DNA of 49,204 bases from an uncultured Alphaproteobacteria bacterium (GTDB taxonomy: Bacteria; Pseudomonadota; Alphaproteobacteria; RF32; CAG-239), in contig CASDOS010000053.1 in assembly GCA_949282205.1 (NCBI GenBank), positions 1-49,204 on the forward strand, given 5' to 3'. The notes under the pieces are model-generated. The model did no database searches. It had not been told where the DNA came from and was given only the letters and a program-made list of their open reading frames with translations. Positions 1-8,541 of this stretch are shown here, one piece after another. The translations under genes and the position numbers were made by a program. Each line of letters starts with the position of its first letter. Position 1 is the stretch's first letter.

Positions 1-141
1 ATAATCAACGAATTCAGCATCTCCCTTTTCTGCCAATACTTTTGTAATAGCGGCGGTCAATGTTGTTTTACCATGGTCAACGTGACCGATAGTACCAATA
101 TTGCAGTGTGGCTTACTGCGTTCAAACTTCTCTTTTGCCAT
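1..141 (-). CDS. tuf: Elongation factor Tu, N-terminal part (cut by window edge)
   Basis: EF-Tu delivers aminoacyl-tRNA to the ribosome as a GTP complex. Only the first 47 codons are in the window; the gene runs off the left edge. The protein starts [20 protein letters not shown] and continues with the P-loop [10 protein letters not shown], which is diagnostic of EF-Tu. The ATG at 141 is preceded by a good ribosome binding site (AGGAG about 8 bases upstream on the minus strand). It is the last gene of the str operon, 118 bases downstream of fusA, and the spacer holds a strong hairpin (219-250) that could set its expression apart from fusA. Confidence 0.97.
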   Translation of the reverse strand, partial: MAKEKFERSKPHCNIGTIGHVDHGKTTLTAAITKVLAEKGDAEFVDY

Positions 142-218
142 CTTAATCTTCTCCTAAAATATAAACAAAAAGATTTTCAAAAAACGGATAAATCTTCCCA
201 ACAAGAAAAATCCGCTAT

Positions 219-250
219 GGAGTGCCGCTTGAAAAAACAAACAGCACTCC
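219..250 (-). other. Strong RNA hairpin in the fusA-tuf spacer
   Basis: On the minus strand a 13-bp stem with two G-U pairs closes a six-U loop, starting 9 bases after the fusA stop codon. It is followed by only a broken T tract, so it is a poor classical terminator. It may be an mRNA processing or stability element, or a partial terminator that sets the fusA to tuf ratio. The pairing is visible directly; the role is inferred. Confidence 0.6.
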
Positions 251-259
251 AATTAAAAA

Positions 260-2335
260 CTAAGCACATTTAGCTTTAATAGTTTCAGCAATTTCTCTCG
301 GAACCTCGGCATAATGATCAAAGAGCATTGTAAATTGAGCACGTCCTTGAGATAAAGAACGCAAAGTATTTACATAACCGAACATATTAGCCAAAGGCAC
401 ATGAGCATCAACCACGCGGGCATTACCACGTTGATCCATACCGTTAACCAAACCACGTCTTGAGTTTAAGTCACCGATAATATCGCCCATATATTCTTCC
501 GGAGTAACAACTTCAACCTTCATAATCGGTTCAAGCAAAACAGCTGCAGCCTGACGCATACCTTCTCTGAAAGCAGCACGAGCGGCAATTTCAAAGCACA
601 TAACGTTAGAGTCAACTTCGTGGTATGCACCATCATACAGTGTACATTTAACACCGGTAACCGGATATCCGGCTAAAACACCGGCATCCATAGCGGAGCG
701 TAGACCTTTTTCAACACCTGGGATATATTCCTTCGGAACGTTACCGCCGACAACTGTGTTATTAAATTCAAAACCGGTATACCCTTCCATAGGTTCAAAT
801 TTAATTTTAACTTTAGCGAACTGACCTGCACCACCGGATTGTTTCTTGTGAGTATATTCAATATCGCAAGATTTTGTAATTGTTTCACGATAAGCAACTT
901 GAGGATTACCAACGTTAGCATCAACTTTAAATTCACGACGCAAACGATCTACGATAATATCCAAGTGCAATTCACCCATACCTTTAATAATGGTTTGACC
1001 AGAGTCTGGATCAGAAGAAACTTTGAATGAAGGATCTTCCATAGCCAAACGAGAAAGAGCCAAGCCCATTTTTTCAACATCGGCTTTAGTTTTTGGTTCA
1101 ACAGCCAACTCAATAACTGGATCAGGGAATACCATGTTTTCCAAAACAATTGGATTGCTTGAATCACACAAAGTATCACCAGTTGTTGTATCTTTAAGAC
1201 CTGCCAAAGCAATAATATCACCAGCATATGCTTCTTTTATATCATCACGCTTATTAGCATGCATTAAAAGCATACGACCGATTCTTTCTTTTTTATCTTT
1301 AACGGAGTTATAGATATAAGAGCCTGCATTGATTGTACCTGAATAGATACGAGTAAAGGTAAGCGAACCAACGAACGGGTCGTTCATAATTTTGAAAGCC
1401 AAAGCTGCCAAAGGTTGATTATCATCGGCTTTACGAGTAATAACTTCTTCAGTACCCGGTTTAACACCTTCTACATCTGGCAAATCAAGCGGAGAAGGCA
1501 AATAATCAACAACGGCATCCAACAAAGGTTGTACACCTTTGTTTTTGAAAGCTGTTCCGCACAAAACCGGAACAAAAGACATGCTCAATGTACCTTTACG
1601 AATACATTTTTTCAGAGTATCGACAGAGATTTCTTTACCTTCGAAATAGTCTTCCATTGCTTGGTCATCCATTTCAACGGCAGTTTCAACTAATTTTGCA
1701 TGATATTCTTCAGCCTTATCTTTGAATTCAGCAGGAATATCTGTAACATTAATTGGAGCGTCAGCAGTATCGCCGGTATAAACGATAGCTTTCATGTTAA
1801 TCAAATCAATCACACCCTGAAATTCAGCTTCAGCACCGATTGGCAATTGCAAAGCCAAAGGTCTTGCGCCCAAACGGTCAACAATCATATCCAAGCAGCG
1901 ATAGAAGTTAGCACCGATTCTGTCCATCTTGTTGCAGAAGCAGATTCTCGGAACATTATATTTATCAGCTTGGCGCCAAACTGTTTCAGACTGAGGTTCA
2001 ACACCAGCAACAGAGTCGAACACGGTAATAGCACCATCCAATACGCGCAAAGAACGTTCAACTTCAACAGTGAAGTCAACGTGTCCCGGAGTATCGATAA
2101 TGTTAATACGATGACCTTTCCAGTAACAAGTTGTAGCAGCGGAAGTAATAGTAATACCGCGTTCTTGTTCTTGTTCCATCCAGTCCATCGTAGCGGCACC
2201 ATCGTGAGTTTCACCGATTTTATGGTTTACACCCGTGTAGTACAAGATACGTTCTGTTGTAGTGGTTTTACCGGCATCAATATGAGCCATGATACCGATG
2301 TTTCTATACATTTGCAAAGAATGTGTACGAGCCAT
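260..2335 (-). CDS. fusA: Elongation factor G
   Basis: EF-G is the cytoplasmic GTPase that drives ribosome translocation and, with RRF, ribosome recycling. The protein has 691 residues, the usual length. Near the N terminus are the P-loop [15 protein letters not shown] (about residues 17-31), the switch region [20 protein letters not shown] (G3) and NKMD (G4). The C-terminal domains IV and V are complete, including the conserved RGxVxGMDQRG-type loop. The ATG at 2335 sits 21 bases after rpsG within the str operon, so the gene is co-transcribed with rpsL and rpsG. There is no sign of a second, diverged copy here. Confidence 0.98.
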   Translation of the reverse strand: MARTHSLQMYRNIGIMAHIDAGKTTTTERILYYTGVNHKIGETHDGAATMDWMEQEQERGITITSAATTCYWKGHRINIIDTPGHVDFTVEVERSLRVLDGAITVFDSVAGVEPQSETVWRQADKYNVPRICFCNKMDRIGANFYRCLDMIVDRLGARPLALQLPIGAEAEFQGVIDLINMKAIVYTGDTADAPINVTDIPAEFKDKAEEYHAKLVETAVEMDDQAMEDYFEGKEISVDTLKKCIRKGTLSMSFVPVLCGTAFKNKGVQPLLDAVVDYLPSPLDLPDVEGVKPGTEEVITRKADDNQPLAALAFKIMNDPFVGSLTFTRIYSGTINAGSYIYNSVKDKKERIGRMLLMHANKRDDIKEAYAGDIIALAGLKDTTTGDTLCDSSNPIVLENMVFPDPVIELAVEPKTKADVEKMGLALSRLAMEDPSFKVSSDPDSGQTIIKGMGELHLDIIVDRLRREFKVDANVGNPQVAYRETITKSCDIEYTHKKQSGGAGQFAKVKIKFEPMEGYTGFEFNNTVVGGNVPKEYIPGVEKGLRSAMDAGVLAGYPVTGVKCTLYDGAYHEVDSNVMCFEIAARAAFREGMRQAAAVLLEPIMKVEVVTPEEYMGDIIGDLNSRRGLVNGMDQRGNARVVDAHVPLANMFGYVNTLRSLSQGRAQFTMLFDHYAEVPREIAETIKAKCA

Positions 2336-2356
2336 TGTCTTATGTTCCCTAAAAAA

Positions 2357-2827
2357 TTAGAACTTGTAATGAGAGAATGCTTTATTAGCTTCAGCCATTT
2401 TGTGAGTATCTTCACGTTTTTTAACGGCAGCACCGCGATTAGCGAAAGCATCAAGCAATTCGTTAGCAAGTTTATCGGTCATGGTTGTTTCAGAACGTTT
2501 CTTAGCAGCGGCGATAATCCAACGGATAGCCAAAGCCTGACGACGATCAGCTCTTACTTCGCAAGGAACTTGGTAAGTAGCACCGCCGACACGACGAGAA
2601 CGAACTTCCAAAACCGGTTTAACATTTTCAATAGCTTCGTGGAACACGGTCAGAGCATCTTGTTTAGACTTTTGAGCCATAATATCAAAAGCCGAATAAA
2701 CGATTTTTTCTGCAACAGCTTTTTTACCTTGTTCCATAACATTATTAATAAATTTAGCGACTACCTGATCATTATATTTCGCATCAGGAAGCACAACTCT
2801 TTTTACAGCACTATGACGACGTGACAT
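2357..2827 (-). CDS. rpsG: 30S ribosomal protein S7
   Basis: S7 binds the 3' major domain of 16S rRNA and nucleates assembly of the small-subunit head. The protein has 156 residues, the standard bacterial length. It starts [10 protein letters not shown] and carries the conserved [12 protein letters not shown] segment and the VGGATYQVP motif. In many bacteria S7 represses its own operon by binding the rpsL-rpsG spacer. Here that spacer is only 11 bases, so such a control site would have to overlap coding sequence; this is inference. Confidence 0.98.
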   Translation of the reverse strand: MSRRHSAVKRVVLPDAKYNDQVVAKFINNVMEQGKKAVAEKIVYSAFDIMAQKSKQDALTVFHEAIENVKPVLEVRSRRVGGATYQVPCEVRADRRQALAIRWIIAAAKKRSETTMTDKLANELLDAFANRGAAVKKREDTHKMAEANKAFSHYKF

Positions 2828-2838
2828 CTGGCATTCTC

Positions 2839-3210
2839 CTATTTAGGTCTCTTAGCGCCGTATAAAGAACGACGTTGACGACGTTTAGCAATTCCTTGAG
2901 TATCCAAGGTACCACGAATAATATGATAACGAACACCAGGCAAGTCTTTCACACGGCCTCCTCTAATCAGCACCACTGAGTGTTCTTGAAGATTATGACC
3001 TTCACCAGGGATATAGCTGATTACTTCAGAGCCATTGGTTAGACGCACACGAGCCACTTTACGCAAAGCGGAGTTTGGTTTTTTAGGGGTAGTTGTATAA
3101 ACCCTAGTACAAACACCTCTTTTTTGTGGACAAGCATCCAAAGCCGGGACTTTGTTTCTCTTCTCTTTCGGTGTTCGTGATTTACGAATTAACTGATTAA
3201 TTGTAGGCAT
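2839..3210 (-). CDS. rpsL: 30S ribosomal protein S12
   Basis: S12 lies at the decoding centre and is the classic target of streptomycin-resistance changes. The 123-residue product has the usual length and contains the [20 protein letters not shown] stretch with the decoding-site lysine. An alternative GTG lies one codon upstream at 3213. The ATG at 3210 is preferred because it gives the family N terminus [10 protein letters not shown] and is better spaced from an AAGGAAAT ribosome binding site. It is the first gene of the str operon. Confidence 0.98.
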   Translation of the reverse strand: MPTINQLIRKSRTPKEKRNKVPALDACPQKRGVCTRVYTTTPKKPNSALRKVARVRLTNGSEVISYIPGEGHNLQEHSVVLIRGGRVKDLPGVRYHIIRGTLDTQGIAKRRQRRSLYGAKRPK

Positions 3211-3332
3211 CACAATTTCCTTAAAAAAATTAAAATTATTAAAACGACTTGCCTTGAAAGCGAGATAACCATGGATTTGATTTTTAATTCATTAAAGCCA
3301 CAGAGACCAGACTTTTAAGACAAAACAGACCA

Positions 3333-3351
3333 AGGGCACAAACTGCGCCCT
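3333..3351 (-). other. Leader hairpin of the str operon mRNA
   Basis: A 7-bp stem (one G-U pair) with a 5-base loop lies a few bases downstream of the predicted transcription start of the rpsL promoter. A hairpin at the very 5' end of an mRNA often protects it from RNase E-type decay. The pairing is seen; the function is inferred. Confidence 0.4.
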
Positions 3352-3366
3352 CAGATAAGTTGCCCA

Positions 3367-3395
3367 AACTTAGCTCGTTTTTTTTACGAAGTCAA
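3367..3395 (-). promoter_or_regulatory. Sigma-70 type promoter of the str operon
   Basis: On the minus strand TTGACT (3390-3395) and TAAGTT (3367-3372) are separated by exactly 17 bases. The start would fall near 3360, giving a leader of about 150 bases before rpsL. The rest of the 321-base gap between rpsL and the next gene contains the leader hairpin and the divergent promoter at 3470-3498; I see no gene in it. Confidence 0.7.
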
Positions 3396-3469
3396 CCATT
3401 ATTTTAAACATTTTTTAATTTAAATATGTTTTAAAGCGCGCATCCGAATCGCAATTTGAAGAATATTCA

Positions 3470-3498
3470 TTGACGAAAGAAACATTTTCTGGTATTCT
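3470..3498 (+). promoter_or_regulatory. Sigma-70 type promoter of the HExxH protein gene
   Basis: TTGACG (3470-3475) and TATTCT (3493-3498) have a 17-base spacer. It lies about 34 bases before the start codon at 3532, which also has a GGAG ribosome binding site. Confidence 0.7.
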
Positions 3499-3531
3499 AT
3501 AAAGAAAGAGAGAAAATATGGAGTAAGAATT

Positions 3532-5070
3532 ATGTTTATTGAAGCAACACCTCCACCAGATGAAGCAGCAAGACGCGCTGAAGAACAAGCCTTGTTAAAA
3601 CAAGACTTAATGGAAGTATCCGCTCAATTAAACAACACCGTCACCGCAGAAAGCTACATAAAAGATTTTGCAGAAAGCGAAAAAGAAAGTCAACAGCTAG
3701 AAGCGCAACTCCGCGCCCCCGTATCAACAGCCAAACATTCCCCGCAATCGTGTAACATTGGAGATTGGGACGGTTCATGGATAATAAATCCGGACACTGA
3801 GCACTCAAAAATTGCCGACGTACCGGAAAAACCCAAAGACATACTCAAACGAGAAGATATAACAATCAAAAACATAGAATTAACTAAAGAAGACCTTAAA
3901 AACGGTGTAGAATTAGGAAACTATGCCACAGAAGAAGATAAAATTGTCGTCCATCGTTTTACAGTTTCAAAAGAAACCGCTCAATACATAAAAGATAACA
4001 CATCGCAAAAAAGTCTCACACCGGAAAAAGCGGAACAGAAAATTAACAACACCATTCGGCAATTAACTGTCGTTTTCCACGAAAATCTCCATAAAAAACA
4101 CAACACCTACGACGGAATGGGAATGCTGGGCGATACGCCGAAAAATGCTATCAAAAAAAACCGTTTAACCGAAACCACCGCAAAAGCCGTAGAATACTTA
4201 GCCATAGCCCAACATTATACCATACTAAAAAAACAAGGTGTAAAAAACCTTGAAATTGACGGCGAAGTAAAGCCACTGGAAAGCATGTTAGATGTATGTC
4301 CCCATCTTCGCGAAACCATTGAAAAAAACGGCTTTGATGCCAACGATAAACAAAGTGTCCGCAATGTTGTGCAAACCGCATCGGAATACTGGCACAAAGA
4401 GATAAAGCCCATGTATGAAGAACAACATGCAACAGCGGGAGAAGAAGCGGCCAGCGAATGGAAATCATTTGCCACCCAACTACGCACCTCAAAAGAAGAT
4501 CCGGACAAACGCTACGAAAAGACCTCCCAACGCATGCTGTCTAATGCATACATTGGCAACAACACCTACGTTGATTTAAACCACTGCCGCGATTTATTAG
4601 ATACCATGAGCAACGACGAAGCTCAAAAAATAATAAACAACTACGACATCACCCCCCAACAAACTCCATCAAAAGAAACCCTTTTAGCCGTAAACAAGCA
4701 TTTAGAAAAAAAAGGCGCTCACACGGATGAAGAAAAACAAGCGATGTTGGAAGAGGCATTCATCAAGATAATATATCGAGATGCCGATGCCGACCAAGAA
4801 CTAAAAAACATCATGCTGAGGGAGGGCGGTAGCATTAAATACAGTGACGGCATAATAGAAACCCATCTACCGAACAGTAACTTTGTGACAATAGGGAAAG
4901 AAGATGGAAAGACCTTTGTTCTAAATAGCTTTACGGATTTCAGCAAAAAGCCAAACCAAAGCAACACCAATGAAAACAGCGCATCTGTTCAGAAAGACGC
5001 CCAAACAAAGACCACGCAATTAAATCAACAGCAACTCAACTATTTCAAGAACAAGTTGCACGAACGTTAA
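3532..5070 (+). CDS. Hypothetical protein with an HExxH motif, possible metallopeptidase
   Basis: I do not recognise the family. The 512-residue protein has no signal peptide or membrane segment and looks soluble, with a charged, helical N terminus. Residues 183-187 read HENLH, a match to the HExxH zinc-peptidase motif, inside a hydrophobic-then-helical context (LTVVFHENLHKKHN). A glutamate at 214 in LTETTAKAVEYLA could be the third ligand, as in gluzincins. The C-terminal third is rich in Asp, Glu and Lys, and the last 40 residues are Gln/Asn-rich and probably disordered. It has its own promoter and GGAG ribosome binding site and is transcribed toward tRNA-Arg. A chance HExxH is possible, so the peptidase call is tentative; the gene itself is well supported by length, promoter and start. 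Confidence 0.85.
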   Translation: MFIEATPPPDEAARRAEEQALLKQDLMEVSAQLNNTVTAESYIKDFAESEKESQQLEAQLRAPVSTAKHSPQSCNIGDWDGSWIINPDTEHSKIADVPEKPKDILKREDITIKNIELTKEDLKNGVELGNYATEEDKIVVHRFTVSKETAQYIKDNTSQKSLTPEKAEQKINNTIRQLTVVFHENLHKKHNTYDGMGMLGDTPKNAIKKNRLTETTAKAVEYLAIAQHYTILKKQGVKNLEIDGEVKPLESMLDVCPHLRETIEKNGFDANDKQSVRNVVQTASEYWHKEIKPMYEEQHATAGEEAASEWKSFATQLRTSKEDPDKRYEKTSQRMLSNAYIGNNTYVDLNHCRDLLDTMSNDEAQKIINNYDITPQQTPSKETLLAVNKHLEKKGAHTDEEKQAMLEEAFIKIIYRDADADQELKNIMLREGGSIKYSDGIIETHLPNSNFVTIGKEDGKTFVLNSFTDFSKKPNQSNTNENSASVQKDAQTKTTQLNQQQLNYFKNKLHER

Positions 5071-5147
5071 TTTGCTTTTTAGTGTATACGAGTTACATTT
5101 CTGCAATTTTTCGCTAAAATATTTTTTGATTTTTCATAAAAAAACTC

Positions 5148-5176
5148 TTTACAAATCAAAACAAATCATCTATGTA
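5148..5176 (+). promoter_or_regulatory. Possible promoter of tRNA-Arg
   Basis: TTTACA (5148-5153) and a weak TATGTA (5171-5176) are spaced by 17 bases, ending 14 bases before the tRNA. The -10 element matches poorly, so this is a modest call. Confidence 0.4.
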
Positions 5177-5190
5177 AAGAAAATGTTCAT

Positions 5191-5267
5191 ACGCCCGTAG
5201 CTCAGCAGGATAGAGCAACAGCCTTCTAAGCTGTGGGTCAGGCGTTCGAATCGCCTCGGGCGTACCA
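5191..5267 (+). tRNA. tRNA-Arg (anticodon TCT)
   Basis: A full cloverleaf is visible. The 7-bp acceptor stem pairs 5191-5197 with 5257-5263, the discriminator is A5264 and CCA is encoded at 5265-5267. The anticodon stem pairs 5218-5222 with 5230-5234 around the loop CTTCTAA, giving anticodon TCT at 5225-5227, which reads AGA and AGG. The T loop is TTCGAAT. A terminator follows at once. Confidence 0.97.
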
Positions 5268-5275
5268 TATACGGC

Positions 5276-5310
5276 AAGGGTCAGATAAGATATCTGTCCC
5301 TTTTATTTTT
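5276..5310 (+). terminator. Intrinsic terminator after tRNA-Arg
   Basis: A 12-bp stem with one mismatch (AAGGGTCAGATA pairs with TATCTGTCCCTT) and a 3-base loop is followed by a T-rich run. Confidence 0.85.
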
Positions 5311-5372
5311 ATCCGTCAACGTCTACACATCCAAGAAAAAACACATTTTGCCTATCAGAAGCAGATTTATGC

Positions 5373-5401
5373 TTGTAAAATAGAGCGGATTCTGTTAAGA
5401 T
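5373..5401 (+). promoter_or_regulatory. Sigma-70 type promoter upstream of the 377-residue hypothetical
   Basis: TTGTAA (5373-5378) and TAAGAT (5396-5401) are 17 bases apart. The start codon at 5421 has a GGAG ribosome binding site just before it. Confidence 0.6.
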
Positions 5402-5420
5402 GAATTAATGGAGAAAAGAA

Positions 5421-6554
5421 ATGACAGATAACTCGCACGCAAAAATAGGTCAACGCATCAAAAAGAGTAAAGCCAATCTCTTAGGCTGGAAATATGTGGA
5501 TATAATTCCGCCGGATATGCCCTGTATAATAACGTTATCGGGATCAAACACGGACAATTCCAAAAAAGCCAACGGCTTTGCCAAAATGATAATTGAAATG
5601 CTGAAAAACAAAAGGATAGCGGTTTTTTCTGCTGAATACAACACCACCGGACGCAAATCCGTAACCGACCGCTTAGCCTTGCTTAATCATTATAATCAAG
5701 GAGATGAAAATAGTCCGCTCTTACGTTATCGCGAAGAAGACTATGGTTACATTCCGCAGTATATTAAAGAAATTTACGAAAAAACCATAGCCCCGCGACT
5801 ACGCGACGAAAACGGCAATAAAATTCCGATAGCCAAAGCCGCTCAACGTTTAAATATGCTACCTTTTGTCAACCACTGTCAAGGAAGTACCGTTGCCTTT
5901 CAATTGGAACGCCTCATGCAAGAAGACATGACGCAACTAGGATACAGCAACAAAGTTCAAGAATATCTGTTAAAGCAAATACACAATGTAGATGTCGCGC
6001 CGGTAATTCCGATTGGCATCACCAAAACCACCACAATTAAATTCGGTTCGCTGTCTGATGAAAAAGCCACCAGCGTCCACACCCCGAAAATAGAATATAT
6101 TTTACGCCGCAAACGTGAGCACGAACGTTTTATGGAAGGTATCAGCGGCAATGAAACCGAAAGAAGAGCGGGCAATCGTCCGTTTATGATGAACTTTTCG
6201 GTATTTCGCCCCACTTCAAATGAAACAATTTTTGCCGTCAACAACATCTATCCGGTAGAGATACAAAAGGAGGAAGACATGGAAGGTATAGAACACGTTT
6301 TCGCCAGCTACTCGGATAAAGACGATGACGACCGCACCAAACAAGGCGACCAACTCAGCCAAGCGTTGCGCGAAGTTGTAAATATCATGGCGGAACACAG
6401 TCTAAAGAATGAGAAAGAGTTGGTTGAACTTCCGGACATATTTAAGATGCCGCGAATGAAGCAGATTATAGAGCGCGCCCAAAACAACCGTTACGAATTT
6501 ATGAGCAAAGAAACGAAGATACTGCGTAGCCGCCGCAACCGAAACTCCCGATAA
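5421..6554 (+). CDS. Hypothetical protein, possibly hydrolase-like
   Basis: I do not recognise the family. The 377-residue protein has no signal peptide or membrane segment. An early beta strand with CIITLSGSN (about residues 35-43) and a later VNHCQGSTVAF (150-160) resemble an oxyanion strand followed by a nucleophile elbow. This would put Cys153 in the nucleophile place, as in dienelactone hydrolases. No catalytic Asp/His pair could be assigned, so an alpha/beta-hydrolase fold is only a suggestion. A run of acidic residues occurs near 290-310 and the C terminus is strongly basic (ILRSRRNRNSR). It is a single-gene unit with its own promoter, ending at a terminator shared with ssb. Confidence 0.85.
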   Translation: MTDNSHAKIGQRIKKSKANLLGWKYVDIIPPDMPCIITLSGSNTDNSKKANGFAKMIIEMLKNKRIAVFSAEYNTTGRKSVTDRLALLNHYNQGDENSPLLRYREEDYGYIPQYIKEIYEKTIAPRLRDENGNKIPIAKAAQRLNMLPFVNHCQGSTVAFQLERLMQEDMTQLGYSNKVQEYLLKQIHNVDVAPVIPIGITKTTTIKFGSLSDEKATSVHTPKIEYILRRKREHERFMEGISGNETERRAGNRPFMMNFSVFRPTSNETIFAVNNIYPVEIQKEEDMEGIEHVFASYSDKDDDDRTKQGDQLSQALREVVNIMAEHSLKNEKELVELPDIFKMPRMKQIIERAQNNRYEFMSKETKILRSRRNRNSR

Positions 6555-6577
6555 ATTGCATTTTCCCAAGAAGCCAT

Positions 6578-6611
6578 AAAAAAAGCGACAGCCAAACAAA
6601 CTGTCGCTTTT
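6578..6611. terminator. Bidirectional intrinsic terminator between the hypothetical and ssb
   Basis: An A-rich run, a 10-bp perfect stem (AAAGCGACAG with CTGTCGCTTT) and a 9-base loop lie between two convergent genes. The A and T tracts on the two sides suit both directions. Confidence 0.85.
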
Positions 6612-6627
6612 ACAAACTTTGGATACC

Positions 6628-7095
6628 TTAGAATGGCACATCATCATCCATAACATCAGCACCTGCGGCCGGAGTACTATCCCAACCGGAAGCGGCAGAA
6701 GAATCATAAATATCGCCCGCGCCTGCAGGAGCACCATCACCGCCACGTCCGTCGAGCATAACCAACGCGCTGTTAAAGTTTTGCAAAACCACCTCGGTTG
6801 TATAACGTTTTTGCCCGTTTTGATCATCCCACTCCCTGGTTTGGAGTTGCCCTTCCAAATAAACCTTGGAACCTTTGCGCAAGAATCTTTCTGCCGTATC
6901 GGCCAAACCGGAATTAAAAATCACAACCCGATGCCATTCAGTACGATCTTTACGTTCGCCGCTGGTTTTATCACGCCAACTATCGGTAGTCGCCAAGCTG
7001 AAAGAAACAACTTTCGCGCCGCTTTGGGTATTGCTGACACGCGGATCTTGTCCCAAGTTACCAACCAAAATAACTTTATTAATGCTTCCTGCCAT
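6628..7095 (-). CDS. ssb: Single-stranded DNA-binding protein
   Basis: SSB coats single-stranded DNA and recruits repair and replication proteins through its C-terminal tail. The 155-residue product starts [20 protein letters not shown], the typical OB-fold N terminus. A Gly/Ala-rich linker leads to the acidic tail MDDDVPF, close to the consensus DDDIPF. The frame extends 18 codons upstream of 7095, but the ATG at 7095 gives the conserved N terminus and follows an AAAGG ribosome binding site. It is monocistronic, with its own promoter at 7136-7163. Confidence 0.97.
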   Translation of the reverse strand: MAGSINKVILVGNLGQDPRVSNTQSGAKVVSFSLATTDSWRDKTSGERKDRTEWHRVVIFNSGLADTAERFLRKGSKVYLEGQLQTREWDDQNGQKRYTTEVVLQNFNSALVMLDGRGGDGAPAGAGDIYDSSAASGWDSTPAAGADVMDDDVPF

Positions 7096-7135
7096 TTTAT
7101 TTTTACCTTTACAAAAAAAATTAACTATTAGATAG

Positions 7136-7163
7136 AGTATAAACATCAAAATTTAGACTGCAA
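7136..7163 (-). promoter_or_regulatory. Promoter of ssb
   Basis: On the minus strand TTGCAG (7158-7163) and TATACT (7136-7141) are separated by 16 bases, about 40 bases before the ssb start. Confidence 0.6.
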
Positions 7164-7204
7164 ACATTTTTAGTTTTTTTTTACACTTTGTTTACAATTC
7201 TGCA

Positions 7205-8317
7205 TTAATAGACCTGTTTAAACTCTCCTTTTTGATACATTTCAATAATATACTTAGCTGATTTAGTACGTCCGCTGTGCATCAAAAACTCGCTCCATTT
7301 TTCCTGAGCCTGAACGCTATTAGCCGCTTTAGCCAACTTATCATAATCAAAACCTTTAACTTGTTTAGCCAAATCGCCCCAAAGTTTCACGGCAACATAA
7401 CTATACACTTCCAACCCCTGCGGTTCAATACCGAGCAGACGCAAATTAACCAGATTTTCGGTAAACATCAAGCTGTCTTTAAGTCCGGGAAGAGCCATAA
7501 CATAAATCCCCTCTGCGGCTTTCCCCATTTTTTCAAGAGCATTCGGATTAAGCAAACTTTTATTGGTAAAAACAATCAAATGAGAATTAACCTCTTTTGC
7601 CGCATCAATAAAATTGACGGTTTCATCTTCCTCACCCAACACCACAACAATTTGAATATCATCATCTTTCAAAGAGCGAGCCAAATCATAAACTCCCCCC
7701 TGTTCACGATTTAAGAAATAAAATTTAAGCAATTCGCTTTTACCATAGCGTCGAAATTCGTCATAAAGAGATTTAGCCACATCGGCATAACCTTTTTCGG
7801 GTTTATCATTATAAACAAAACCGACTTTAAGACCGGCAAAATTCCGATTATAAAATTTAAAGAAATCGCCACTCATTTGCGCCTTAGTACCCAAGAGCAA
7901 GATTTGTCCTTTTTTATCCAAATTAGCCGCATTATATGCAACGGTAGTCGGCACGATTTGAAAGATTTTAGCTTTATCATAAATATCTGCAATTTCATCA
8001 AAACGATTAGAGCAATACGGTCCGACCACCAGACCGATTTTTTTAGATTTAAGCAACGTCAACATTTCCGCCGTAGAAACAGCCAACCTATCATCACATC
8101 TATCATCAATTGTAAGCATATCCAAACGTTCGCCGTTAAGACCACCGTTATCATTAATTTCCTGCAAAGCCAACCGAGCTCCGTTAAACAATTCGGCGCC
8201 TGCCTGAGCATATTCACCGGCTTTAGGAGCAATAACGGCCAAAGTAACATCCGCATAGGCCGGCAAACTTATGATAGCCCAAGCCACTCCCGCGAAGAAA
8301 GCGCTAGCCAATTTCAT
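7205..8317 (-). CDS. Periplasmic binding protein, Leu/Ile/Val-type (Peripla_BP_6)
   Basis: The 370-residue protein has a signal peptide (MKLASAFFAG to PAYA, cleaved before DVTLAV). The mature part follows the branched-chain amino-acid binding protein pattern: TLAVIAPKAGEYAQAGAELFNGARLALQEIN and later VVGPYCSNRFDEIADIYDKAK. Such proteins bind amino acids or other small ligands for an ABC importer, or act as sensors. No permease or ATPase gene lies nearby, so it is an orphan here and the ligand is unknown. The start at 8317 is preferred over 8320, 8329 and a TTG at 8338 because it gives a normal signal peptide spaced 7 bases after GGA. A LpoA-like role in peptidoglycan synthesis is an alternative. 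Confidence 0.85.
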   Translation of the reverse strand: MKLASAFFAGVAWAIISLPAYADVTLAVIAPKAGEYAQAGAELFNGARLALQEINDNGGLNGERLDMLTIDDRCDDRLAVSTAEMLTLLKSKKIGLVVGPYCSNRFDEIADIYDKAKIFQIVPTTVAYNAANLDKKGQILLLGTKAQMSGDFFKFYNRNFAGLKVGFVYNDKPEKGYADVAKSLYDEFRRYGKSELLKFYFLNREQGGVYDLARSLKDDDIQIVVVLGEEDETVNFIDAAKEVNSHLIVFTNKSLLNPNALEKMGKAAEGIYVMALPGLKDSLMFTENLVNLRLLGIEPQGLEVYSYVAVKLWGDLAKQVKGFDYDKLAKAANSVQAQEKWSEFLMHSGRTKSAKYIIEMYQKGEFKQVY

Positions 8318-8368
8318 CATACTTTCCATTACAATCAAATCATTAGCTTGTTTTACAAAACCAAAACA

Positions 8369-8396
8369 TTTATATACCGTATTTTTAAATTAGCAA
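8369..8396 (-). promoter_or_regulatory. Possible promoter of the periplasmic binding protein gene
   Basis: On the minus strand TTGCTA (8391-8396) and TATAAA (8369-8374) are spaced by 16 bases, about 50 bases before the start. Confidence 0.5.
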
Positions 8397-8406
8397 GTTT
8401 TTTTAT

Positions 8407-8432
8407 ACAAAAAAGTCGCCGCTAAGGGCGAC
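8407..8432 (-). terminator. Intrinsic terminator of the outer-membrane protein gene
   Basis: On the minus strand GTCGCC and GGCGAC pair around a 6-base loop and are followed by six T. It lies about 110 bases after the stop of the gene at 8542. Confidence 0.85.
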
Positions 8433-8541
8433 AAAAGGGTTTCAAAAAAGCAAATTCGTGAATGAGCGGCAGTGTTTCTCCTCAACAAGAGCCATAACAA
8501 AAGCCTCTTTCGCTGTCGCCCAAACACAAAATGTTATATCT

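Noticed and set aside
1700..2824. Long open frame (374 codons) on the plus strand opposite fusA and rpsG
   Set aside because: It is antisense to two conserved ribosomal-pathway genes and has no ribosome binding site or recognisable domain; the composition is that of a shadow frame.
5191..5420. Genomic island attachment at tRNA-Arg
   Set aside because: No second copy of the tRNA 3' end and no integrase gene were seen in the window.
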